DNA from: Roseomonas genomospecies 6
Lineage (GTDB): Bacteria; Pseudomonadota; Alphaproteobacteria; Azospirillales; Azospirillaceae
Direction: 5' to 3'
DNA: 64,000 nt
Assembly (NCBI RefSeq): GCF_008365375.1
Contig: NZ_QOKW01000005.1
Coordinates: forward strand, 124,001-188,000
In this document: piece after piece, positions 24,743 through 33,814 of the stretch
How positions within the stretch are numbered: the first letter of the stretch is position 1
Layout of the letters: each line of letters begins with the position of its first letter
Program-made: the position numbers and the translations under genes
The notes under the pieces: model-generated
Database searches by the model: none
The model's input: the letters and a program-made list of their open reading frames with translations, nothing else
Told to the model about the DNA's origin: nothing

Positions 24743-26182
24743 TCAGTCCGCGGCCTCCAGGGCGCGCGGCGGCTCCTTGGCCCGCGCGCGGGCGCGGTGG
24801 CCGCTGATTTCCGAACCGGCGTCGGGCGGCAGCGGCAGGAAGAACAGGGCCGACGCGCAGGCCATCGCCCCGACCGTCAGGAAGGCCGGCGCGAAGTCGG
24901 TGGGCGTCAGCGGAGCACCATGGCCGGCGTTGAGGCTCTGCGTCAGGTGCAGGACCGTCGCCCCGATCGCCACGCCCAGGCTGAGCGAGACCTGCTGCAT
25001 CACGCTGGCCAGCGTGTTCGCGCGGCTCAGCCGCTCCTTGGGCACCTCGGCGTAGGCCAGGCTGTTCAGGCCGGTGAACTGGAGCGAGCGGAAGAAGCCG
25101 CCCATCAGAAGCGCGCCCAGGATGACCCAGTGCGCCGTCTCGGGCCGGAAGGCGGCGTAGCTCGCCAGGATCAGGCCGCTCAGCACCGCGTTGGCGGTCA
25201 GCACGCGGCGGAAGCCCAGCCGGCGCAGGATGGGTCCGGCCAACGCCTTCATGGTCAGCGCCCCGGCGGCCCCGGCGAAGGTCAGCGCCCCGGATTCGAA
25301 AGGCGTGCGCCCGAACCCGACCTGGAGCATCAGCGGCATCAGGAAGGGCACGGCGCCGATGCCGATGCGGAACAGCGTGCCGCCCATGATGGAGGCGAAG
25401 TAGGTCGGCAGGCGCAGCAGCGACGGGTCGAGCACCGGCCGCTCCACCCCGCGGGCGTGGCGCAGATAGAGCCACGCGGCGGCGAAGCCCAGCCCCAGCA
25501 CCCCGGCCACCGCGGCGGGCGGCATCACCCCGCGGCCCACATTCTCCAGCCCGAACATCAGCGCGGCCAGGGCCAGGGCGCTCAACGCGAAGCCGCGGCC
25601 GTCGAAGGGGTCGCGCCCGGTCTCGCGCACGTTGGGGATCAGCCTGAGCACCAGCGCGATCCCGATCAGCCCGATCGGCACGTTGATGTAGAAGATCCAG
25701 CGCCAGGAGGCGTAGGTGGCGATGAAGCCGCCGACCAGCGGGCCCAGCGCCGGGCCGATCAGCGCCGGCAGGGTCATCTGCGCCATGGCGGCGACCAGCT
25801 TTTCCTTCGGCACGGTCTTCAGCAGGATCAGCCGCCCGACCGGCACCATCATCGACCCGCCCAGCCCCTGAAGGATGCGCGCCGCCACCAGCTCATACAG
25901 CCCGTCCGCCTGGCCGCAGAGGACGGAGCCCACCGTGAACACCGCGATGGCCGCCGCGAAGACCGTCCGCGCGCCGTAGCGGTCGGCCATCCAGCCGCTG
26001 ACCGGCAGGAACACCGCCAGCGCCAGCATGTAGGAAGTCATGGCGAGGCTGAGGCGCAGCGGGTCCTCGCCCATCGACCGCGCGATCTCCGGCAGCGCCG
26101 TGGCGATCACCGTCGCGTCCAGATTCTCCATGAACAGGGCGCAGGCGATGATGAAGGGAATGAAGCGGGTGGCGCGGGGCAT
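24743..26182 (-). CDS. DHA2-family multidrug exporter (EmrB/QacA type)
   Basis: A 479-aa inner-membrane proton antiporter with 14 predicted hydrophobic segments. Family motifs: NLDATVIATALPEIARSMG in helix 1 (D1 motif), GWMADRYGARTVF (motif A between helices 2 and 3), and ILQGLGGSMMVPVGRLIL (motif C region). It exports drugs or toxic metabolites. No EmrA-type membrane-fusion partner or TetR regulator is adjacent, so it probably works alone. The product ends in an Arg/Ala-rich cytoplasmic tail. The start ATG at 26182 puts helix 1 at residue 8. Confidence 0.9.
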   Translation of the reverse strand: MPRATRFIPFIIACALFMENLDATVIATALPEIARSMGEDPLRLSLAMTSYMLALAVFLPVSGWMADRYGARTVFAAAIAVFTVGSVLCGQADGLYELVAARILQGLGGSMMVPVGRLILLKTVPKEKLVAAMAQMTLPALIGPALGPLVGGFIATYASWRWIFYINVPIGLIGIALVLRLIPNVRETGRDPFDGRGFALSALALAALMFGLENVGRGVMPPAAVAGVLGLGFAAAWLYLRHARGVERPVLDPSLLRLPTYFASIMGGTLFRIGIGAVPFLMPLMLQVGFGRTPFESGALTFAGAAGALTMKALAGPILRRLGFRRVLTANAVLSGLILASYAAFRPETAHWVILGALLMGGFFRSLQFTGLNSLAYAEVPKERLSRANTLASVMQQVSLSLGVAIGATVLHLTQSLNAGHGAPLTPTDFAPAFLTVGAMACASALFFLPLPPDAGSEISGHRARARAKEPPRALEAAD

Positions 26183-26281
26183 GGTGGACGCGGCGGAAGG
26201 AACGATGGGGAGGTCATCCCAATCTGGACTTCCGCCGTCCGGAAACCACCGCTACGGGGTGAACCCTGGCATGCGCGGGCG

Positions 26282-26331
26282 CTCACCGCCCCCACTCACC
26301 GCCCCCACTCACCGCCCCCACTCACCGCCCC
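26282..26331. repeat. 13-bp tandem repeat over a stop codon
   Basis: CTCACCGCCCCCA is repeated three times and followed by a partial copy (26282-26331). The innermost copy contains the stop codon of the enoyl-CoA hydratase gene, so the array looks like slippage duplication of that gene's 3' end. Confidence 0.75.
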
Positions 26332-27101
26332 TTGAACACCGGCTTGCGCTTCTCCAGGAACGCCCGGTAGCCCTCGCGGAAGTCTTCCGTGCCGAAGCAG
26401 TGGTAGCATTCGGCGATCTCCGCCTCGGACAATGGCGCCGGATCGGACAGGCGGCGGACGAACTGCTTGTGCAGCCGGGCGGCCAGCGGGGCGCCACCGG
26501 CGATGCGCTCGCAGGTCGCGGCGATCTCGCCCTCGAACGCCTCTTCGGCCACAACGCGGTGGACCAGCCGCTTGTCCTTGGCCTCCTCCGCGCCGAAGAC
26601 GCGGCCTTCCAGCAGGATTTCCAGAGCCGCCGGCCCGCCCGCGATGTCATGAAGCAACTTCAACTCAGGCAGCGCCATGGAGATGCCGAGCCGGCTGACC
26701 GGCACGCCGAAGCGGCTGCCCGCGGTGCAGACCCGCAGGTCGCAGGCCAGCGCCACCGCCAGCCCGATCCCGCAGCAGGCCCCCTGGATCGCCGCCAGCG
26801 TCGGATGCGGCGATTCGCGCAGCAGGGTCAGCCCCTCGTCCATCAGCACGCCATAGTCGGCGCCCTGCTCGGGGCTGTTGCGCTCCGTCTCGAATTCGGA
26901 GATGTCGGCGCCGGGGCTGAAGGCCCGCCCGCCGGCCCCGCGCAGCACCACCGCGCGCACCGTCTCGTCGGCACCGAGCTGGCGCAGCAGCGGGATCAGC
27001 GCGTGCCACATCGGCTTGTCGAAGGCGTTCAGCTTGTCGGGGTTGCTGAGCGTCAGCGTGGCGACGACGCCGTCGCGCGTCAGGGTCACGGTGCCGGCCA
27101 T
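26322..27101 (-). CDS. Enoyl-CoA hydratase/isomerase family protein
   Basis: A 259-aa crotonase-fold enzyme. The oxyanion-hole segments are visible: GAGGRAFSPGADISEFE (about 55-71) and ACCGIGLAVALACDLRVCT (about 107-126). In VPVSRLGISMALPEL the usual catalytic glutamates are not obvious (Ala/Ser in their place), so the reaction may differ from classical hydration (isomerase, hydrolase or dehalogenase type). Cytoplasmic, fatty-acid or aromatic-acid degradation in general. Stands alone, divergent from the ABC transporter genes. Confidence 0.85.
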   Translation of the reverse strand: MAGTVTLTRDGVVATLTLSNPDKLNAFDKPMWHALIPLLRQLGADETVRAVVLRGAGGRAFSPGADISEFETERNSPEQGADYGVLMDEGLTLLRESPHPTLAAIQGACCGIGLAVALACDLRVCTAGSRFGVPVSRLGISMALPELKLLHDIAGGPAALEILLEGRVFGAEEAKDKRLVHRVVAEEAFEGEIAATCERIAGGAPLAARLHKQFVRRLSDPAPLSEAEIAECYHCFGTEDFREGYRAFLEKRKPVFKGR

Positions 27102-27291
27102 GGCGTGTCGGGCTCCCCATCCATTCGGTTGCGTATGGGGCAGACCACAAACACCCGCGGCCCCGTTCCGTCAAGGGCTTCCCTTGGGGCTTCCCTTGGG
27201 GCTTCGCGAAAGCCGCATCGGCGCTGGACCGCGGGGCCGCGGGTCCCCATAGTTCGTAGCCGGGACTTCACCGGACGGAGACGACGCCGCG

Positions 27292-28953
27292 ATGCGAACG
27301 GGAATAGCCGCCCTTACCCTGGCCGCCGCCCTGATGGGCGCCCCCGCTTTCGCGGCGAAGGACGAGCTGGTGATCGGCATGACCCAGTTCCCGTCGAACT
27401 GGCACCCCTCCATGGAAGCGATGATGGCCAAGAGCTACGTCCTGTCCATGGCGCGCCGGCCCTTCACCGCCTACGACGCCGACTGGCGGCTGACCTGCCT
27501 GCTCTGCACCGAATTGCCGGCGCTGGACAAGGGCACGGCGGAGTACGAGACGCGGGCCGACGGCAAGAAGGGCATCAAGGTCACCTACACCATCAACCCC
27601 AAGGCGGCCTGGGGCGACGGAACGCCGGTGACGACCGAGGACGTGCTGTTCACCTGGACGGTCGGCAAGCATCCGCAGAGCGGCTACAGCAACTTCGACC
27701 TGTTCGCGCGCGACATCGTGGCGATCGACGCGAAGGACGAGCGCACCTTCACCATCCACCGCGACAAGGCGGTGTGCAGCTACGCCGAGATCAACGACTT
27801 CGAGATCCTGCCCGCCCATCTGGAGCGCGCGGTGTTCGAGGCGGACCCGGCGACCTACCGCAACCGCTCGAAATACGAGACCGACACGACGAACCCCGGC
27901 CTGTGGTTCGGCCCCTACCGCATCGCCCAGGTCGAGCCGGGAAGCCATGTGGTGCTGGAGCCGAACCCGACCTGGTGGGGGGCGAAGCCGGCCTTCAAGC
28001 GGGTGGTCGTGAAGGCCATCGAGAACACCGCCGCGCTGGAGGCCAACCTTCTGGCCGGTCAGGTGGACATGGTGCCGGGGGAGACCGGTTTGCCGCTCGA
28101 TCAGGTGCTCGCCTTCGAGAAGCGGCACGGCAGCCGCTACAACGTCTTCTACAAGCCCGGCCTGTTCTTCGAGCATGTCGAGCTGAACCTCGACAACCCG
28201 GCGCTGGCCGACGTGCGCGTGCGCCGGGCGCTGCTGCACGCCATCGACCGCGAGGCGATCTCCAAACAGCTCTATGGCGGGCGCCAGCCGGTCGCCCACA
28301 ACGAGATCAGCCCGCTCGACCGCGTGCACGTACCGGGCTACCCGACCTATGCCTTCGACCCGGCTCTGGCGGGCAAGCTGCTGGACGAGGCGGGCTGGAG
28401 CGAGCGGCGCGCCGGGGTGCGCCACAACGCCAAGGGGGAGCGGCTGTCGCTGGAGATCATGACGACCGCCGGCAACCGCTCCCGCGAGGTGTTGCAGCAG
28501 GTGCTCCAGGCCCAGTGGCGGCAGGCCGGGGTGGAGGTGCGCATCGTCAACGAACCCGCCCGCGTCCTGTTCGGCGACACGCTGGAGAAGCGCCGCTTCA
28601 AGTCGATGGCTTTGTTCGCCTGGATCAGCGCGCCGGAGAACATCCCGCGCACCATTCTGCATTCCAGCATGATCCCGACGGAGGCCAACAACTGGGCGGG
28701 CCAGAACTACACCGGCTACCGGAACCCGGAGATGGACAAGGTTCTGGAAGACCTGGAGCATGTCTGCGAGCCGGAGGCCAACCGCGCGCTGTGGGCGAAG
28801 ATGCAGACGCTCTACGCTCAGGACCTGCCGAACCTGCCGCTGTTCTTCCGCGCCGACCCGTTCATCCTGCCGCCCTGGCTGGAGGGGGTGGTGCCGACCG
28901 GGCATCTGGATTCCAGCACCCTGTGGATCGAGACGTGGAAGGCGAAGGAGTGA
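27292..28953 (+). CDS. Family 5 (peptide-type) ABC solute-binding protein
   Basis: A 553-aa periplasmic binding protein. The signal peptide MRTGIAALTLAAALMGAPAFA is followed by the SBP_bac_5 fold (KVTYTINPKAAWGDGTPVT, and later VRVRRALLHAIDREAISKQL). It should deliver peptides or a similar solute to the two permeases encoded just downstream (139-bp and overlapping spacing). Short repeats of GGGGCTTCCCTT lie upstream at 27174-27206. No ATPase gene follows within this window. Ligand not predictable. Confidence 0.9.
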   Translation: MRTGIAALTLAAALMGAPAFAAKDELVIGMTQFPSNWHPSMEAMMAKSYVLSMARRPFTAYDADWRLTCLLCTELPALDKGTAEYETRADGKKGIKVTYTINPKAAWGDGTPVTTEDVLFTWTVGKHPQSGYSNFDLFARDIVAIDAKDERTFTIHRDKAVCSYAEINDFEILPAHLERAVFEADPATYRNRSKYETDTTNPGLWFGPYRIAQVEPGSHVVLEPNPTWWGAKPAFKRVVVKAIENTAALEANLLAGQVDMVPGETGLPLDQVLAFEKRHGSRYNVFYKPGLFFEHVELNLDNPALADVRVRRALLHAIDREAISKQLYGGRQPVAHNEISPLDRVHVPGYPTYAFDPALAGKLLDEAGWSERRAGVRHNAKGERLSLEIMTTAGNRSREVLQQVLQAQWRQAGVEVRIVNEPARVLFGDTLEKRRFKSMALFAWISAPENIPRTILHSSMIPTEANNWAGQNYTGYRNPEMDKVLEDLEHVCEPEANRALWAKMQTLYAQDLPNLPLFFRADPFILPPWLEGVVPTGHLDSSTLWIETWKAKE

Positions 28954-28966
28954 GGGTGTCGGGTCG

Positions 28967-29054
28967 GGCCCCCACCCAACCCTCCCCCACTTCGCGGGGG
29001 AGGGCTTCCGATTCCCTCCCCCGCCGAAGGTGGGGGAGGGTTAGGGAGGGGGCC
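28967..29054. repeat. GC-rich palindromic element, copy A
   Basis: A compound inverted repeat between the binding-protein and permease genes: left arm GGGCCCCCACCCAACCCTCC, right arm GGGGGAGGGTTAGGGAGGGG, with inner hairpins CCCTCCCCC/GGGGGAGGG. It could form a strong transcript hairpin that protects the upstream message and lowers permease expression. It belongs to a family of five in this window. Confidence 0.78.
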
Positions 29055-29092
29055 CCGCGCAACCACCCCTCCAACACCCCCATCACCTGCCC

Positions 29093-30058
29093 ATGACCCG
29101 CTTCCTCGCCTCCCGGCTGCTCCAGGCGCTGGTCGTCCTGCTGCTGATGAGCTTCGTCATCACCGTCCTGATGACGCTGATGCCGGGCGACCCGGTGGAC
29201 ATGATGCTGGCCGGCAACCCGCGCGCCACGCCCGCCGACGCGGCGCGGCTGAAGGCGCTCTACGGCCTCGACAAGCCGTTGCTGGAGCGCTACTGGCATT
29301 GGCTCCAGGCGGCGCTGGCGGGGGATTTCGGCTTCTCGCGGCTCTACGCACAGCCGGTGCTGACGATCCTCATTCCGCGGCTGGGCAACACGCTGCTTCT
29401 GCTGGGGGCGGCCATGGCGCTGACCCTGGCGGTGGCTTTGCCGCTCGGCGTCTACGCAGCGCGGCGGCCCTATGGCTGGGCGGACAACGCCATCAACCTG
29501 TTCTGCTTCGCCGGCATCTCCGTCCCGGCCTTCTGGCTGGCGCTGCTGCTGATCCTGCTCTTCGCGGTGGAGCTGCAATGGCTGCCCGCCTCCGGCCTCG
29601 GTCCGGTGGGCGGGGAAGGCTGGTGGGAGCGGCTGCCCTACCTCGTGCTGCCGGTGGCCTCGTTGACGTTGGCGAGCATCGGCGGCTACACGCGCTACGT
29701 CCGCGCCGCGATGATGGGGGAGCTTCGGCAGGACTACGTCCGCACCGCCCGCGCCAAGGGGCTGGGGGAAGGGCGGGTGGTCTGGCGCCACGCGCTGCGC
29801 AACGCGACCATCCCCATCGTGACCATCGTGGCGCTGGAGTTCGGCGCCCTCTTCTCCGGCGCGCTGGTGACGGAGACGATGTTCGCCTGGCCGGGCATGG
29901 GCAAGCTGATCTACGACAGCATCATGGGCAACGACCTGAACGTGGCGCTGGTGGCGCTGCTGTTCGCGACGCTGACGACGCTGGCCGGCAACCTGCTGGC
30001 CGACGCCGCCTACGCCGGGCTGGACCCGCGCATCTCCTTCAAGGGGGACGGGGCTTGA
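29093..30058 (+). CDS. ABC transporter permease (DppB type)
   Basis: A 321-aa inner-membrane protein with six predicted helices: LQALVVLLLMSFVITVLMTL at the start, the typical periplasmic block PGDPVDMMLAGNPRATP, and the EAA loop DYVRTARAKGLGEGRVVWRH that contacts the ATPase. It partners the downstream permease and the binding protein. Start ATG at 29093. Confidence 0.92.
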   Translation: MTRFLASRLLQALVVLLLMSFVITVLMTLMPGDPVDMMLAGNPRATPADAARLKALYGLDKPLLERYWHWLQAALAGDFGFSRLYAQPVLTILIPRLGNTLLLLGAAMALTLAVALPLGVYAARRPYGWADNAINLFCFAGISVPAFWLALLLILLFAVELQWLPASGLGPVGGEGWWERLPYLVLPVASLTLASIGGYTRYVRAAMMGELRQDYVRTARAKGLGEGRVVWRHALRNATIPIVTIVALEFGALFSGALVTETMFAWPGMGKLIYDSIMGNDLNVALVALLFATLTTLAGNLLADAAYAGLDPRISFKGDGA

Positions 30059-30948
30059 GGGCGGGGCGCTTCCTGCGCCGCTTCGCCCGCCACCGACTGG
30101 CGGTGGTCAGCGCCCTGCTGCTGCTGGTCCTGGCGGTCGCGGCGGCGGCGGCGCCCTGGGTGGAGTCCTGGCTGGGGGTGGAGGCCACGGGCATCAGCCT
30201 GCTCGACCGCTTCGGCCCGCCTTCGGCCCTGCACCCGCTGGGCACGGACGAGCTGGGGCGCGACGTGCTGGTGCGGCTGCTCTACGGCGGGCGGGTGTCG
30301 CTGTTCGTGGGGGTGGCGGCGGCGCTGGCCTCCGCCGTGATCGGCACGGGGATCGGGCTGCTGGCCGGCTATTTCGGCGGGCGGCTGGACGATCTGCTGA
30401 TGCGGGTCACCGATGGGCTGATCGCGCTGCCGCTGCTGCCGCTGCTGATCGTGCTGGGCGCCATCGACCTGACGCGGCTTGGCGTTCCGCCGGAGGTGGC
30501 GGGGGCGGAGGACACCAGCCTGCTGCGCATCGTCGTGCTGGTGGCGCTGTTCGGCTGGACGACGGTGGCGCGGCTGGTGCGCGGGGCCACCCTGTCGGCG
30601 CGGCGGCGCGACTATGTGCGGGCGGCGGTGGCGATGGGGGCGGACAGCCGCCGCATCATGCTGGCCCACATCCTGCCGAACGTCGCCGCCCCCGCCGTGG
30701 TGGCGACGACGCTGACGGTCGGCAACGTGATCCTGCTGGAGTCGGTGCTGAGCTTCCTGGGCCTGGGCATTCAGCCGCCGCTGCCCTCCTGGGGCAACAT
30801 GCTGACCAACGCGCAGGAACTGGTGGGCACGGCGCCCCTGCTGGCGGTGTGGCCGGGGCTGTTGATCTTCCTGACGGTGATCGCCGTCAACCTGCTGGGC
30901 GACGGGCTTCAGGACGCGCTGGACCCGCGGGTGGTGGGGAAGAGGTAG
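30055..30948 (+). CDS. ABC transporter permease (DppC type)
   Basis: A 297-aa second permease. The start is TTG at 30055, overlapping the upstream stop (TTGA), which places the first helix (RLAVVSALLLLVLAVAAAAA) correctly; no suitable ATG exists. HPLGTDELGRDVLVRLLYGG is the DppC signature, and the EAA loop is RRDYVRAAVAMGADSRRIML. It forms a heterodimeric channel with the preceding gene product. No DppD/DppF-like ATPases follow. Confidence 0.9.
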   Translation: MRAGRFLRRFARHRLAVVSALLLLVLAVAAAAAPWVESWLGVEATGISLLDRFGPPSALHPLGTDELGRDVLVRLLYGGRVSLFVGVAAALASAVIGTGIGLLAGYFGGRLDDLLMRVTDGLIALPLLPLLIVLGAIDLTRLGVPPEVAGAEDTSLLRIVVLVALFGWTTVARLVRGATLSARRRDYVRAAVAMGADSRRIMLAHILPNVAAPAVVATTLTVGNVILLESVLSFLGLGIQPPLPSWGNMLTNAQELVGTAPLLAVWPGLLIFLTVIAVNLLGDGLQDALDPRVVGKR

Positions 30949-30972
30949 AGCGTTGGTGTTTGGGCAGGTATT

Positions 30973-31050
30973 GCCCCCTCCCTAACCCTCCCTTGCCGAA
31001 GGCGGGGGAGGGAAGGGGCCCGCGGCGAAGCCGTGGGAAGGGTGGGGGGC
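30973..31050. repeat. GC-rich palindromic element, copy B
   Basis: The same family as 28967-29054: CCCCCTCCCTAACCCTCCCT, then GGCGGGGGAGGG, then a second arm AAGGGTGGGGGGC. It lies between the convergent permease and PrcB-like genes, where it may terminate both transcripts. Confidence 0.74.
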
Positions 31051-31068
31051 CAGCGCAACCACTCCCCC

Positions 31069-31539
31069 TCACCTCTCCCTTTGAAACTTCGCCGCCCCAT
31101 TCGCCAGCGGAATCAACCGCACCGCGTAAGGGCTGGTCTGCATCTGGGTGACCGCCATGGCCGGGCCGGGGACGCGTTCGCGGTAGCCGATCACGATATT
31201 CCCGCCGGACGCCCGCGCGCTGTCGATGGACACGCCGTAGCCGCCGGTGTCGCGGGGGCCGAGGAAGACCGCCACGGCCATGCGGTCGCCGGGTAGGGGA
31301 ACCGGCGCCTCCTCGCCGACGCGCGCCCAGAGGTCGGTCCAGTCCTGCGGGTTGCGGGCGACCACATAGGCGCGCTCGTAGGCCTGGCTGCGGTCGCCCT
31401 GCCAATAGGTGCCGGGATCGGCGTCCGTGGGCAGAAGGGACGCGCGGTCCGCCCCGTCCGGGACCGTCTGGCAGGCGCCCAGCAGGGGCAGGGCGGCGGC
31501 CAGGGCGACAATGGCGACAAGGGCGGTCGGCAAACGCAT
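31069..31539 (-). CDS. PrcB-like lipoprotein
   Basis: A 156-aa exported lipoprotein. The signal peptide VAIVALAAALPLLGACQ has an LGAC lipobox. The mature part carries a PrcB-C-type domain: DRMAVAVFLGPRDTGGYGVS, then IVIGYRERVPGPAMAVTQMQ and TSPYAVRLIP. In treponemes the PrcB domain stabilises a protease complex; elsewhere its role is unknown. The ATG at 31539 lies 8 bp after the GST stop, so the two form an operon. Confidence 0.78.
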   Translation of the reverse strand: MRLPTALVAIVALAAALPLLGACQTVPDGADRASLLPTDADPGTYWQGDRSQAYERAYVVARNPQDWTDLWARVGEEAPVPLPGDRMAVAVFLGPRDTGGYGVSIDSARASGGNIVIGYRERVPGPAMAVTQMQTSPYAVRLIPLANGAAKFQRER

Positions 31540-31547
31540 GGGGCGGC

Positions 31548-32165
31548 TCACTCCGGCACCGCCATGCCGCGCTTGACCGCCGGTCGCTCCGCGACGGTGT
31601 CGTGCCAGCGCTTCACGTTGGGATAGCGCTCCAGCACGTTGCCGTCCGCCTTGGCCACCACGGCGGCGAAGGGGAAGCAGGCGATGTCGGCGATCGAGTA
31701 GGAGCCGGCGAGATACGCGTTCCCGGCAAGCCGTTCCTCCAGCGCGGCGTAGATGCGCTGAAGCTCGCCTTTGAAAAGGTCGATGGCGTAGGGGATCTTC
31801 TCCGGCGCCATCACCGAGAAGCGGAACTTGTTGACGCCGGTGGGGCCGAGGTCGCTGACGCCCAGCATCAGCCAGCTCATCGCCTCCGCCCGGTCGTCCA
31901 CCCCTTCGGGCAGCAGGCGGCCCGTGCGCTCCGCGTAGTGCAGCAGGATGGCGCCCGACCCGAACAGCCGGCGCTTCTTGCCGCCGGGCAGATCCTCCAC
32001 GACGGCCGGGATCTTGCCGATGGGGCTGATCGCCAGATAGTCGGGGTGGCGGTTGTCGCCCGCCACGATGTCGACCTTGTGGACCCTGTAGGTGAGGCCC
32101 AGCTCCTCCAGCAGGATCGAAGCCTTTTGCCCGTTCGGCGAGGCGAAGGTGTAGAGCGTGATCAT
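31548..32165 (-). CDS. Glutathione S-transferase, nu-class/YfcG-like
   Basis: 205 aa. MITLYTFASPNGQKASILLE (active-site Thr/Asn-Gly region) and ISPIGKIPAVVEDLPGG then LFGSGAILLHYAERTG match YfcG-like disulfide-bond oxidoreductase GSTs. The alpha-helical domain contains YLAGSYSIADIACFPF. It likely reduces disulfides or peroxides with glutathione in the cytoplasm. The start at 32165 matches the family amino terminus; the open frame upstream is not needed. First gene of a pair with the PrcB-like lipoprotein. Confidence 0.87.
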   Translation of the reverse strand: MITLYTFASPNGQKASILLEELGLTYRVHKVDIVAGDNRHPDYLAISPIGKIPAVVEDLPGGKKRRLFGSGAILLHYAERTGRLLPEGVDDRAEAMSWLMLGVSDLGPTGVNKFRFSVMAPEKIPYAIDLFKGELQRIYAALEERLAGNAYLAGSYSIADIACFPFAAVVAKADGNVLERYPNVKRWHDTVAERPAVKRGMAVPE

Positions 32166-32328
32166 CGGTGCCCGTCCCTGGAGCCTGTCCCTTTGCCGCG
32201 TCCGCAAAGGCGTTCAATGGGCGCCAGTTTCGCCGATTTGCGCGCGGAAGGCCAGAGGCAGGGAAAACGCGCCCCCCGCGCCCAGAATCACACCGGGCAA
32301 ATCACGCCGCCCGGATCACACGCCCGGC

Positions 32329-33735
32329 TCACACGGCCCGGCTGTGCCGCCCGGCCCCGGTGGACAGGTAGGTGTCGAAGCGCGCGGCGACGATGCGCAT
32401 CAGCGGGCGGGCGGGTTCCGGCACGTCGATGCGGCGCCCATTCACCACGGCCACCCCGTCGGCGACCAGATCGGCCATGGCCTCCAGGTCGGCGTCGAAG
32501 GTCCCGGCGTCCAGCCCGTGGGCCTGGGCCACCGCGCCGACATCCACCGACAGGTCGCACATCAGCCGCACGATCAGGTCGCGGCGCAGCCGGTCGTCGG
32601 CGGTCAGCGCCAGCCCCTTGCCCGTCGGGAAGCGCCCGGCCTCGACGGCCTGGGCGTACTGGTCGAAGGGGACGGCGTTCTGCACATAGCCCTGCGGCAG
32701 CGCCCCGATGGAGGAGGCGCCGAAGCCCAGCAGCACTTCCGCGTCGTCGGTCGTGTAGCCCTGGAAGTTGCGGCTGAGCCGCCCCTCGGCCTGCTGCACC
32801 GACAGCTCGTCGTCCGGCTTAGCGAAATGGTCCAGCCCGATGGGGCGGAAACCGGCGTCGGTCAGCACGTCGGCGATGGCCGCGAACTGCTCCCACCGGC
32901 CCAGCGTGCCGGCGAGCGCCGATTCGTCGATCTTCTTCTGATGCGTCTTCATCCACGGCACATGGGCGTAGCCGAAGACCGACAGCCGGTCCGGCGCCAT
33001 GGTCAGGGCGATCTCGGCGGACCGCGCGACGCTCTCCACCGACTGCTTGGGCAGGCCGTACATCAGGTCCAGGTTGATGTGGCCGATGCCGTTGGCACGC
33101 AGCCACTCCAGCGTCTGCTCGGTCTGCTCGCGCGGCTGGATGCGGTTGATGGCGGCCTGGACGTCGGCGTCGAAGTCCTGCACGCCCAGCGAGGCGCGGT
33201 TGACCCCGGCGCGGCCCAGCGCCTCCGCCATCTCGCGGGTCAGGGTGCGCGGGTCGATCTCCACCGCGATCTCCGCGTCCGGCGCCACGTCGTAGCGGGC
33301 GCGCAGAAGGTCGATCAGCGATTCGAAGTCGTCCGGCGCCATCATGGTCGGGGTGCCGCCGCCGAAATGGATGTGCCGCACCCGCAGCCGTCCGGGGATG
33401 CGGTCGGCCACCATGCCCACCTCGCGCCGCAGGTGCCCCAGATACTCCGCGATGGGGGCGTAGCGGGCGACGATCTTGGTGTGGCAGCCGCAGTACCAGC
33501 ACATCTTCGCGCAGAAGGGCACATGCAGGTACAGCGACCCCGTGTGGGCCGCCGTGTCCAGCTCCGCCAGCCAGGCCGCGTAGCGCTCCGCCCCCACGGC
33601 GGGGGTGAAGTGCGGCGCCGTCGGATAGCTGGTGTAGCGGGGCACCCGCAGCCCGTCATACTTGGCGAGCAGGGCGGCGTTCAGCGGGGCGGTCGGGGCG
33701 GCGGTGGCGCAGGCCACGGGGGAGATCGCGTTCAT
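32329..33735 (-). CDS. hemN: Oxygen-independent coproporphyrinogen III oxidase
   Basis: A 468-aa radical-SAM enzyme that oxidatively decarboxylates coproporphyrinogen III to protoporphyrinogen IX under low oxygen. The radical-SAM cluster motif is CAKMCWYCGCHTK (C-x3-C-x2-C-x-C) near residue 70. HemN-type motifs HFGGGTPTMM, EIDPRTLT, SLGVQDFDADVQ and NLDLMYGLP follow; the carboxyl HemN domain includes GFGASSIGALPQGYVQN. Start MNAISP at 33735. An FNR/FixK-type box lies 36-49 bp upstream, so oxygen control is expected. Confidence 0.95.
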   Translation of the reverse strand: MNAISPVACATAAPTAPLNAALLAKYDGLRVPRYTSYPTAPHFTPAVGAERYAAWLAELDTAAHTGSLYLHVPFCAKMCWYCGCHTKIVARYAPIAEYLGHLRREVGMVADRIPGRLRVRHIHFGGGTPTMMAPDDFESLIDLLRARYDVAPDAEIAVEIDPRTLTREMAEALGRAGVNRASLGVQDFDADVQAAINRIQPREQTEQTLEWLRANGIGHINLDLMYGLPKQSVESVARSAEIALTMAPDRLSVFGYAHVPWMKTHQKKIDESALAGTLGRWEQFAAIADVLTDAGFRPIGLDHFAKPDDELSVQQAEGRLSRNFQGYTTDDAEVLLGFGASSIGALPQGYVQNAVPFDQYAQAVEAGRFPTGKGLALTADDRLRRDLIVRLMCDLSVDVGAVAQAHGLDAGTFDADLEAMADLVADGVAVVNGRRIDVPEPARPLMRIVAARFDTYLSTGAGRHSRAV

Positions 33736-33770
33736 GGCGGGGAGGATCGTGCAGACGGCATCCCGCCGCT

Positions 33771-33784
33771 TTGACACAAGTCAA
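33771..33784. promoter_or_regulatory. Anaerobox (FNR/FixK site) upstream of hemN
   Basis: TTGACACAAGTCAA fits TTGA-N6-TCAA, the FNR/FixK consensus. Centred about 42 bp upstream of the hemN start codon, it would place a class II transcription start almost at the ATG, implying a very short leader. The other neighbour is transcribed in the same direction, so the site serves hemN. Confidence 0.75.
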
Positions 33785-33814
33785 GCGTCGGGGCGCCCGG
33801 CGGGGGGTTACCCT

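Noticed and set aside
26040-29096. Very long plus-strand open frame (over 1000 codons)
   Set aside because: It runs antisense to the exporter and hydratase genes and out of frame with the binding-protein gene; the product is low-complexity Arg/Gly/Ala. It is a GC-rich shadow.
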